A DNA stretch of 24,616 nucleotides from Peptoniphilus sp. (GTDB taxonomy: Bacteria > Bacillota > Clostridia > Tissierellales > Peptoniphilaceae). The stretch covers positions 1 to 24,616 of the forward strand of contig JASBZH010000015.1 of NCBI GenBank assembly GCA_029983555.1. The letters run 5' to 3'. The notes beneath the pieces are model-generated. The model made no database searches and had not been told where the DNA came from. It saw nothing but the letters and a program-made list of their open reading frames with translations. Position 1 is the first letter of the stretch. The number at the start of each line of letters is the position of its first letter. This document shows positions 15,534 to 22,051 of the stretch, piece by piece. Made by a program: the position numbers and the translations under genes.

Positions 15534-16271
15534 CTCCATTCCGCTAATTGCTTTTTCAATTATACACTTATACTTTAAGAGAACGTCTTTACATTTATTT
15601 AGATTTTTTTCATCAGCTCTAAAAATTGGAATAGATATGCTTATTGCTGCAACTACTTTTCCTTCAACTTCGAGTGGTATTGCAACGCATCTTATATATT
15701 CGTCGATTTCTCCAAATTCAAAAGCATACTTATTTTCTCTGACAGAATGAATTTGTTTTAAAAGTTCGTCGATATCTACTGTCGTTTTTTCTGTATACTT
15801 TTTCATATTTGTTTTAAAATTTTTTATTATATAATCATCGTCAAATTGGCTGAGAAGTGCCTTGCCAAGTGCAGGTGCGTTTGCAGCTATTTTAGTACCG
15901 ACACTTGATACAATTTTAATTGCCTGCTTTGGTTCAACCTTTTCTATATAAAAGACTTTTTTGTTTTCATAAACTCCCAGCTGACAAATTTCGTTACACT
16001 CTTTTACTATGTCTTCCATAAAAGATCTTACAATTGAAAGAGCATCGGATTTATAATTATAAGCATTTCCAATTTTATATGCTCCAAATCCAATTAAATA
16101 TTTATTTCCTTTAATTTCTACAAAATTTGTTTCTGTCAATGTTTTTAAAATTGGAGACAGTGTGCTCTTTGGTATATTTGTGTTTTCTGAAATTTCCGTT
16201 AAATTTAATCCGTTTTCACTGTTTCTTAATTCTTCTAAAATTTTTACTACGCGATATGTTGGCATATGCAT
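15522..16271 (-). CDS. IclR-family transcriptional regulator
   Basis: This 249-aa DNA-binding regulator has an N-terminal winged helix (residues about 5-63; recognition region NLTEISENTNIPKSTLSPILKTL at 23-45). The C-terminal IclR effector domain includes GAYKIG, GTKIAANAPALGKALLSQF and VAAISISIPIF. IclR proteins sense small metabolites, often sugar acids, and control adjacent operons. This gene is divergent from the fucose operon, as its counterpart is in C. jejuni, so it is the likely fucose or 2-keto-3-deoxyfuconate sensor. The ATG at 16271 has AGAAGGT 7 bases upstream; the earlier in-frame GTG at 16280 lies inside that site. Confidence 0.93.
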   Translation of the reverse strand: MHMPTYRVVKILEELRNSENGLNLTEISENTNIPKSTLSPILKTLTETNFVEIKGNKYLIGFGAYKIGNAYNYKSDALSIVRSFMEDIVKECNEICQLGVYENKKVFYIEKVEPKQAIKIVSSVGTKIAANAPALGKALLSQFDDDYIIKNFKTNMKKYTEKTTVDIDELLKQIHSVRENKYAFEFGEIDEYIRCVAIPLEVEGKVVAAISISIPIFRADEKNLNKCKDVLLKYKCIIEKAISGMEINF

Positions 16272-16307
16272 GATTAACACCTTCTAATAAATTACACCTA
16301 TAATTTA

Positions 16308-16336
16308 ATTATAGATGATTTCAAATAATTTTCCAA
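16308..16336 (-). promoter_or_regulatory. Candidate iclR promoter
   Basis: On the minus strand, TTGGAA (complement of 16331-16336), 17 bases, then TATAAT (complement of 16308-16313). It lies 37 bases before the iclR start codon. Confidence 0.5.
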
Positions 16337-16365
16337 AACTGCTAATATTTTTTATTTGTATTATC

Positions 16366-16394
16366 TTGACAAAGTTATAAAGTAATATTAGACT
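16366..16394 (+). promoter_or_regulatory. Candidate promoter of the L-fucose operon
   Basis: A perfect -35 TTGACA (16366-16371) is followed after 17 bases by TAGACT (16389-16394), a moderate -10. Transcription would begin near 16401, leaving a leader of about 120 bases that holds an operator-like palindrome and a hairpin. Confidence 0.45.
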
Positions 16395-16404
16395 TATATT
16401 AAAG

Positions 16405-16438
16405 ATTCGTATTTAAGTTGATATACGTATATACGAAT
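16405..16438. promoter_or_regulatory. Candidate IclR operator
   Basis: ATTCGTAT (16405-16412) and ATACGAAT (16431-16438) are perfect inverted 8-mers 18 bases apart. The right arm overlaps the 12-base palindrome ATATACGTATAT (16421-16432), giving a run of alternating half-sites. The position just after the predicted transcription start suits repression of the fucose genes. Assigning it to the neighbouring IclR protein is inference. Confidence 0.5.
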
Positions 16439-16442
16439 TATA

Positions 16443-16469
16443 CTTCTTGAAATGATTTTTTTCAAGAAG
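16443..16469 (+). promoter_or_regulatory. Leader hairpin before the fucose operon
   Basis: CTTCTTGAAA (16443-16452) pairs perfectly with TTTCAAGAAG (16460-16469) around a 7-base loop. It is in the untranslated leader, 53 bases before the first gene. The nearest T-run begins 10 bases later, so it is not a standard terminator. It may protect the mRNA 5' end or be a second protein-binding site. Confidence 0.4.
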
Positions 16470-16522
16470 ATTGCGACAATTTTTTAAGAAGAATATTATT
16501 TTAATTTTAATTGGAGGTAGAC

Positions 16523-17314
16523 ATGAATTTACATTTAGACGGAAAAGTTATAATAGTTACTGGTGGTTTTAAAGGAATTGGAAGAGCAATATCACTTGGT
16601 CTTGCAAAAGAAGGAGCTACAACTGTTGTACTAAATAGAGATGACGATGTTACAGAAAAGTTTAAAAAGGAAATTTCTGAAGTTACTGATAACTATTCAA
16701 TTTATTTTATTGATTTAAATAATACTGATGAAATTTCAGGAATAGTTCAAGATGTTGTAAAAAAATATGGACGTATTGACGGCATAGTAAATAATGCGGG
16801 AAGAAATGACAATTTGAGTTTGGAAGAGACAAGCTGGCAAGATTTTGAAAAATCAATCCACTCCAATCTAACTCACTACTATGAACTTGTTCATCAATCA
16901 GTTGAGTATTTAAAAGAGAGCAAGGGATCTATTGTAAATATTACTTCTAAAACTGCACTTACAGGTCAAGGTAAAACTTCAGCTTATGCTGCAGCAAAGG
17001 GAGCTATTCTTGGACTAACAAGAGAATGGGCAGCAGCTCTTGCAAAAGATGAAGTTAGAGTAAATGCAATAGTTGTATCTGAAGCTTGGACTCCACTATA
17101 TGCTAATTGGATTAAGACTTTTGGAGACGAAAAAGCTCAAGAAGAAAGACTTAAACTTATAACTGATAAAATTCCACTAGAAAACAGAATGACAAAGCCA
17201 GAAGAAATTGCCGATACAGCTGCGTTCTTATTATCTGATAGAGCATCACACACAACTGGTCAATGGGTATTTGTTGACGGTGGATATGTTCACTTGGATA
17301 GAGCACTTAGCTAA
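16523..17314 (+). CDS. SDR-family L-fucose dehydrogenase (predicted)
   Basis: This 263-aa classical short-chain dehydrogenase should oxidise L-fucose to L-fuconolactone with NAD(P)+. The cofactor loop is TGGFKGIG (13-20), NNAG is at 90-93, and the catalytic set is Ser142, Tyr155, Lys159 (YAAAK). The C-terminus GGYVHLDRALS is, from memory, typical of bacterial L-fucose dehydrogenases such as Campylobacter FucX. Neighbours encode the transporter and every later pathway step. The ATG at 16523 has GGAGGT 4 bases upstream; a TTG at 16511 lies inside that ribosome site. Related aldoses such as D-arabinose or L-galactose may also be used. Confidence 0.88.
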   Translation: MNLHLDGKVIIVTGGFKGIGRAISLGLAKEGATTVVLNRDDDVTEKFKKEISEVTDNYSIYFIDLNNTDEISGIVQDVVKKYGRIDGIVNNAGRNDNLSLEETSWQDFEKSIHSNLTHYYELVHQSVEYLKESKGSIVNITSKTALTGQGKTSAYAAAKGAILGLTREWAAALAKDEVRVNAIVVSEAWTPLYANWIKTFGDEKAQEERLKLITDKIPLENRMTKPEEIADTAAFLLSDRASHTTGQWVFVDGGYVHLDRALS

Positions 17315-17337
17315 TCTTTAGAGAAAGGTTTGAAAAA

Positions 17338-18597
17338 ATGTCTAATGATATAAATAACAAAAGAGGTTCAAAGGCGAAAATAGCAATAGTTATTGTAACT
17401 TTCCTTTTCTTTGCGTGGGGACTTACAATGAATCTTGTAAATGCGCTAAATACACCTATGGCAAATTACATGCAGATTTCTGCTACAAAGGCTTCGCTAC
17501 TTCAAATGTCATATTTTGGGGCGTATTTCTTTTTGGCAATTCCTGCATCGATTGTAGCAAAAAAACACGGATATAAAGTTGGTATTATGATGGGCTTGTC
17601 GCTATTTGTAATAGGGTCCCTTCTTACAATACCAGCAACTTCAAGCATGAATTACAATTTGTTTTTACTTGCGATGTTTATAACAGCATCAGGTGCAGCG
17701 ACTCTTGAGACAAATTGCAATCCATATATCACAAAACTTGGAGATCCAGAAAAAGAAGCATTTAGATTAAATCTAGCTCAATCTTTTAATGGAGTTGGAA
17801 ATATTGTCGGACCATTTATACTTGGTTCAGTAATTGGAGAAATTTTAGAACCTAATGATGCTGGATTTGAAGCTGCAAAGACAAGTTTTTTACAAGGTAC
17901 TAAGACTATTTATATTGGAATTGCGATAGCACTTGCAATTGTCCTTGCAATATTTTTCTTTGTTAAACTTCCTGTACCTCAAGGAGATGAAAAGGAAAAT
18001 AGTGAAGATAATTCTCGCGGACTTAAAAAACTTTTTGAAATTCCACATTTTTCTCTTGGAGTTTTGGCCGCGTTTATATTTATAGGACTTCAAGTTGGAG
18101 GGATGGCTCTATTTTCTGCCTACGCGCTAAAACATTGGGAGGCAATGAGCGCAGGCACAGCCACAAAATATTTAGGTATTGTTTCACTACTATTTACAGT
18201 GGGACGTTTTGTGACAACTCCTCTTATGAGTAAATTTAAACCAAATAAAATTTTGGGAGTTTACATGTCAATTACAGCAATCCTTATGGTAATAGTTGCT
18301 TTGGGATTTGGAAAAGTTTCAGTAATTGCTTTTATAATCTCATACCTATTTATTTCAATAGGTTTTCCAACAGTATATTCACTTTCACTTGTTGGGCTTA
18401 CAGGAAACGATGCAAAGACAGGTGCGTCAATACTCACAATGAGTATAGTTGGTGCAGCTATTATTCCAGTTATCATGTCAGCCGTTGGAGATAGGTTCAG
18501 TTTACAAGCTGCAATGGGACTTACTGTAATTGGATTTATATATTGTGCTTGGTATGGATTTGTAGGATCTAAAAAGGGATTGGAAGGTGACTTATAA
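17338..18597 (+). CDS. fucP: L-fucose:H+ symporter, FucP-type MFS permease
   Basis: This 419-aa major-facilitator protein has about 12 helices and should import L-fucose with protons. It aligns without gaps to E. coli FucP around the first helix (FAWGLTMNLVNALNTP) and around LETNCNPYITKLG, then FRLNLAQSFNGVGNIVGP, which are FucP-subfamily signatures. Glu124 corresponds to the essential Glu135 of E. coli FucP. The residue matching Asp46 is Asn35, a notable change. The ATG follows AGAAAGG, 23 bases after the dehydrogenase stop. It may carry related sugars such as L-galactose or D-arabinose. Confidence 0.9.
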   Translation: MSNDINNKRGSKAKIAIVIVTFLFFAWGLTMNLVNALNTPMANYMQISATKASLLQMSYFGAYFFLAIPASIVAKKHGYKVGIMMGLSLFVIGSLLTIPATSSMNYNLFLLAMFITASGAATLETNCNPYITKLGDPEKEAFRLNLAQSFNGVGNIVGPFILGSVIGEILEPNDAGFEAAKTSFLQGTKTIYIGIAIALAIVLAIFFFVKLPVPQGDEKENSEDNSRGLKKLFEIPHFSLGVLAAFIFIGLQVGGMALFSAYALKHWEAMSAGTATKYLGIVSLLFTVGRFVTTPLMSKFKPNKILGVYMSITAILMVIVALGFGKVSVIAFIISYLFISIGFPTVYSLSLVGLTGNDAKTGASILTMSIVGAAIIPVIMSAVGDRFSLQAAMGLTVIGFIYCAWYGFVGSKKGLEGDL

Positions 18598-18598
18598 T

Positions 18599-19393
18599 AT
18601 GAAAAATAAAATTGATATAATAGATTCCCACTTTCACATTTGGGATTTAGATAGACAAAACTTGCCGTGGCTTAATGACAACCCATCAATTGCAAAGTCA
18701 TATTCTATTAATGAATATGAAAATATGTATAAAAATTTTGATGGAATAAATTTTCTCGGTGGAGTATATGTAGAGGTTGATTCTGACAATCCAATTTTGG
18801 AAGATGAGATAGTAAATGAAGTTTTAAAAAGTAATGACAAAATTTTGGCAAGAGTTCCACGCGCTACAGTTTCTCCTACTATGAGAATTCCAGTATTTGC
18901 AAATGGAATTAGAGAGCCACTTCACGTTCCATCTTCTCCAAAAAAGAGATGCTTGGAAGATGATTTTGTTGAGGGAATAAAGGAACTTTCTAAGAAAAAT
19001 TTGAGTTTTGACTCATGCAATAGAGTTGAAGAACTAGGTGATTTAGTTAAACTAATGGAAAAAGTGCCAAATGCAAAAGTAGTATTAAATCACTTGGGCA
19101 ATGTCGAAAAACTAGATGATAGATACAAGGAAAATATGAGAGCACTTGCCAAATTTCCAAATTTATATGTAAAAGTTTCAGGATATCCTACAGAAGATGA
19201 AGAATTTGTAAAAGAGCTTCTTGATTTTATAAAAGAAACTTTTGATTCTAAAAGACTAATGTATGCATCTAACTGGCCAGTAGTAGAGATGTATTCTAGC
19301 TTTGATGAGCACCTTAGTATTTTGCTTAAAGCTTTTGGCGAAGACGAAGACTTTTTCAAGAACAATGCTAAAGAATGTTACAATATTTACTAA
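18599..19393 (+). CDS. Amidohydrolase-2 family L-fuconolactonase (predicted)
   Basis: This 264-aa TIM-barrel hydrolase of the Amidohydro_2 group should open L-fuconolactone to L-fuconate. The N-terminal metal motif HFHIWD is present, with LNHLGNV in the middle and RLMYASNWPV near the end. Most sugar lactonases have Asp in this last motif (SDWPV); here it is Asn. The ATG at 18599 is 1 base after the fucP stop, with GGAAGGTGA inside the fucP end, indicating coupling. An in-frame GTG at 18587 lies in that ribosome site. Its counterpart is found in the C. jejuni fucose locus. Confidence 0.87.
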   Translation: MKNKIDIIDSHFHIWDLDRQNLPWLNDNPSIAKSYSINEYENMYKNFDGINFLGGVYVEVDSDNPILEDEIVNEVLKSNDKILARVPRATVSPTMRIPVFANGIREPLHVPSSPKKRCLEDDFVEGIKELSKKNLSFDSCNRVEELGDLVKLMEKVPNAKVVLNHLGNVEKLDDRYKENMRALAKFPNLYVKVSGYPTEDEEFVKELLDFIKETFDSKRLMYASNWPVVEMYSSFDEHLSILLKAFGEDEDFFKNNAKECYNIY

Positions 19394-19410
19394 ATTGAAT
19401 TGGAGGAAAA

Positions 19411-20307
19411 ATGTCATACAAAATAATTTCACCTACAGTTACCGTAATTGACGATGACGGTAAAATTGACTTAGAGGGAAATAAAAAAGTAATTGAATAT
19501 CTTTTGGATAATAATATAAGTGGATTTGCACCTTTTGGATCAACTGGTGAATTTACAGAGTTTTCAAACGATGAAAAGATTGAACTTATAAAACTTTATG
19601 TAGAGTTATGTAAGGGAAAAGTTCCTGTTATCGCAGGAACAGGAAATGTAAATTTTAATAAAACTCTCGATTTATCTAGACGAGCATTTGAAATAGGTGT
19701 CGACGGAGTTTTGGTACTTGCGCCATATTACTATGGAATTGGACAGGATGAAGCATATAGCTGGTATTCAAAGCTTGCAGAAAACCTAGACAGAGATATT
19801 TACATTTACAATTTTCCTGCCAGAACGGGTTTAAATATTTTGCCAGAAACAATAGAAAAATTAGTAAAAAATTATCCAAATATTGCAGGAATTAAGGATA
19901 CCGTGGATAATGCAGAAAATACAAAAGAGATAATCTACAGAATAAAGAAAATCAAGCCGGAATTTAAAGTTTATTCTGGATTTGACAATCAGTTTGTATC
20001 CAATATCCTTTCGGGAGGAGACGGCAATATTTCAGCATTTTCAAATATTGTGCCTGAAATTTGGACAAGTTGGATTAAAGCAGCTGAAGAGAAAAACTTT
20101 GATAAAGTAAAAGAGATTCAACAGAAAATAGACGCACTTATGCCCCTATATGGCATTAGATCAAACTTTGCAAAACTTTTTAAAATTCTAATGACCAAAA
20201 GAGGCCTTGATATAAGTACAAAATCAATCTTTCCTTTTAATGAGATAACAGAAGAAGAAGTAGAATATGGTTACAAAATTCTTAAATCAGAACTAAGTGG
20301 AGAGTAG
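19411..20307 (+). CDS. DapA-family 2-keto-3-deoxy-L-fuconate aldolase (predicted)
   Basis: This 298-aa class I aldolase of the dihydrodipicolinate synthase superfamily should split 2-keto-3-deoxy-L-fuconate into pyruvate and L-lactaldehyde. The pyruvate-binding GSTGE is at 43-47, the catalytic Tyr133 is in YIYNFPARTG, and the Schiff-base Lys162 is in AGIKDT. A role in lysine synthesis is unlikely given the neighbours. Known L-fuconate-pathway aldolases of this superfamily, described in Veillonella and Campylobacter, are from memory the closest functional parallel. A GGAGG lies 5 bases before the ATG. Confidence 0.88.
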   Translation: MSYKIISPTVTVIDDDGKIDLEGNKKVIEYLLDNNISGFAPFGSTGEFTEFSNDEKIELIKLYVELCKGKVPVIAGTGNVNFNKTLDLSRRAFEIGVDGVLVLAPYYYGIGQDEAYSWYSKLAENLDRDIYIYNFPARTGLNILPETIEKLVKNYPNIAGIKDTVDNAENTKEIIYRIKKIKPEFKVYSGFDNQFVSNILSGGDGNISAFSNIVPEIWTSWIKAAEEKNFDKVKEIQQKIDALMPLYGIRSNFAKLFKILMTKRGLDISTKSIFPFNEITEEEVEYGYKILKSELSGE

Positions 20308-20309
20308 AT

Positions 20310-20603
20310 ATGAAAAAAGCACTCAAAATTAATAAAAAGGACAATGTTGTAGTTGTTGTTGAAGAGATAAATAAGGGCGATGAAATATCGTATGATAATT
20401 TAGATGGAAATATAAAAACGGTAACTGCAATAGAAAATCTTCCCATATATCACAAAATTGCAATAAATCCAATTAAATCTGGAGACTATGTAATTAAATA
20501 TGGAGAGCACATTGGAGTTGCATCGAGAGATATCGAAGTTGGGAGTCATGTGCATCTTAAGAATGTTCTAAACAATAGAGAAAATTTAAAACTCAAGGAA
20601 TAA
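20310..20603 (+). CDS. UxaA-type dehydratase, small N-terminal (SAF) subunit
   Basis: This 97-aa SAF-domain protein matches the N-terminal part of altronate/galactarate-type dehydratases. Histidines 48 (YHKIAI), 67 (GEHIG), 80 and 82 (GSHVHLKN) are at the positions usual for this domain. The ATG is 2 bases after the aldolase stop. The C-terminal catalytic portion is the next gene, 10 bases on. The two together should equal one full UxaA-like enzyme that dehydrates L-fuconate. Separate genes are the normal arrangement in some lineages, so this is not evidence of decay. Confidence 0.88.
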   Translation: MKKALKINKKDNVVVVVEEINKGDEISYDNLDGNIKTVTAIENLPIYHKIAINPIKSGDYVIKYGEHIGVASRDIEVGSHVHLKNVLNNRENLKLKE

Positions 20604-20613
20604 CGGTGATGAG

Positions 20614-21786
20614 ATGAAAGATAAATTTTTAGGTTATCTAAGAGAAGACGGAAGAGTTGGTATAAGAAATCATGTTTTAATACTTCCTGCAAGTATTTGC
20701 GCATCTGATACTGCAAAGCTTATTGCGAGAAAAGTAGATAAAACTGTGACTTTTGGACATCAGTTAGGATGCTCACAAGTTGGAGAAGATTCCGACATGA
20801 CACTTCGAACAGTAGTTGGATATGGAGCACATCCAAATGTATATGGCGTAATTATAGTGGGACTTGGATGTGAAAATCACCAAGCCAGCTTAATCAAAGA
20901 CGAAATATTAAAAATAGTCAAAAAACCTATAAAGACTCTTGTAATTCAAGAAGAAGGCGGCACAGTAAATACAATAAATAAAGGAATTGAGCTTGCAAGT
21001 GAGATGGTTAAAGAGGCAGAAAAAATAAAAAGAGAAGAGTTTCCAGTATCAAAACTAATTGTCGCAACAGAATGCGGAGGATCGGATACAACATCGGGCC
21101 TTGCATCTAATCCAACAATTGGTGAGCTCAGTGACACTTTAGTTTCAAAAAAAGCGAGCGTAGTATTATCTGAAACTACAGAATTTATAGGAGCAGAACA
21201 CATACTTGCAAGGCGCGCAAAAAATAAAGAAGTACACGATAAAATTTATAAAATCGTAAAGGACTTCGAAGACAGCATAAGGGAAAACACTGGAAAAGAC
21301 GTTAGAGAGGGAAATCCATCAGTTGGAAATCAAGAAGGTGGACTTACAACCCTAGAAGAAAAGTCTCTTGGTTGCATACACAAAGCAGGATCAACTACAA
21401 TAAATAATGTCTATGGATATGCAGAGCATATGGATACAGGAGAAGGGCTTGTAATTATGGACACTCCAGGAAACGATCCATCATCAGTTGCAGGAATGGT
21501 CGCTGGAGGAGCACAAATAGTTGTATTCTCAACAGGAAGAGGAACTCCAACAGGTCATCCAATTGCACCGGTAATAAAAGTAACGGCAAATAGAAAAACT
21601 TGGAAGATGATGGAAGTTAACTTGGACTTTGACGCGAGTGGAGTGATCTATGGCGAAAAGACTATGAAAGAACAAGGACAAGAGCTTTACAACGACTTGA
21701 TAGAATATGCAAACGGAAAAGAGACAAAAGCTGAAGAATTTGGATTTACAGAAACATCAATAGCAAGGGTTGCAAACTTTGTATAA
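20614..21786 (+). CDS. UxaA-type dehydratase, large C-terminal subunit (predicted L-fuconate dehydratase)
   Basis: This 390-aa protein is the catalytic part of the altronate/galactarate dehydratase family. It begins with the hallmark FLGYLREDGRVGIRNH and has Cys29, Cys53 (GHQLGCSQ), Cys86 (GLGCENHQ) and TECGGSDTTSG, which are likely iron or substrate ligands. The end lacks any fused SAF domain, which the preceding gene supplies. Expected reaction: L-fuconate to 2-keto-3-deoxy-L-fuconate plus water. Altronate is a possible alternative, but no hexuronate isomerase or reductase genes are nearby. It is last in the operon, ahead of two hairpins. Confidence 0.9.
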   Translation: MKDKFLGYLREDGRVGIRNHVLILPASICASDTAKLIARKVDKTVTFGHQLGCSQVGEDSDMTLRTVVGYGAHPNVYGVIIVGLGCENHQASLIKDEILKIVKKPIKTLVIQEEGGTVNTINKGIELASEMVKEAEKIKREEFPVSKLIVATECGGSDTTSGLASNPTIGELSDTLVSKKASVVLSETTEFIGAEHILARRAKNKEVHDKIYKIVKDFEDSIRENTGKDVREGNPSVGNQEGGLTTLEEKSLGCIHKAGSTTINNVYGYAEHMDTGEGLVIMDTPGNDPSSVAGMVAGGAQIVVFSTGRGTPTGHPIAPVIKVTANRKTWKMMEVNLDFDASGVIYGEKTMKEQGQELYNDLIEYANGKETKAEEFGFTETSIARVANFV

Positions 21787-21794
21787 CAAAACTA

Positions 21795-21825
21795 TAAATT
21801 AGTGTTTTTAATTTTCACTAATTTA
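21795..21825 (+). repeat. Inverted repeat after the fucose operon
   Basis: TAAATTAGTG (21795-21804) pairs perfectly with CACTAATTTA (21816-21825) around an 11-base AT loop. It has no clean T-run after it and stands just before the strong terminator at 21831. It may protect the 3' end of the mRNA. Confidence 0.5.
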
Positions 21826-21830
21826 AATTA

Positions 21831-21876
21831 AAAATATCTGCTTTGTGATATAGAAATCACTTAGCAGATATTTTTT
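21831..21876 (+). terminator. Terminator of the fucose operon
   Basis: AAAATATCTGCT pairs with AGCAGATATTTT (12 bp). A TT/TT internal loop follows, then GTGAT/ATCAC and a 6-base loop, and the structure ends in a run of T. It lies 45 bases after the large dehydratase subunit stop. Confidence 0.88.
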
Positions 21877-21897
21877 GTGTATAAATTTTATTATATG

Positions 21898-21919
21898 AAT
21901 GTGAAGTTTAAGAATTAAT
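21898..21919 (+). repeat. Right copy of the direct repeat bracketing the fucose locus
   Basis: This stretch matches 15511-15533 in the same orientation, sharing AATGTGAAGTTT exactly and then AA(G/A)AATTAAT. It lies 22 bases after the terminator of the fucose operon. Confidence 0.35.
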
Positions 21920-21969
21920 AATAGCTATTTTTTAAATAGAAAAATTAAAGTAAAAAAATATCTAGTCAA

Positions 21970-22011
21970 TATAAAAAAACCAGAGCTAGATTCAAGTGCT
22001 AGCTCTGGTTT
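21970..22011 (-). terminator. Terminator of the YitT-family gene
   Basis: AAACCAGAGCTAG (21977-21989) and CTAGCTCTGGTTT (21999-22011) form a perfect 13-bp stem with a 9-base loop. Read on the minus strand it is followed by a run of T, so it ends the gene at 22052-22927. Confidence 0.88.
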
Positions 22012-22051
22012 AAATTCATGTTTTAATTATCACTTTATAGGAAGAGCCTTT

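Noticed and set aside
15495..15536. Perfect 9-bp inverted repeat GAGATTAAT/ATTAATCTC spanning the iclR stop codon as a terminator
   Set aside because: The loop is about 24 bases of AT-rich sequence and no T-run follows on the minus strand, so it is not a convincing terminator. The true end of iclR transcription is not visible.
20600..20616. Dehydratase split as a frameshift or pseudogene
   Set aside because: Both genes have proper starts and stops, the break is at the domain boundary, and the 10-base gap is normal for an operon.
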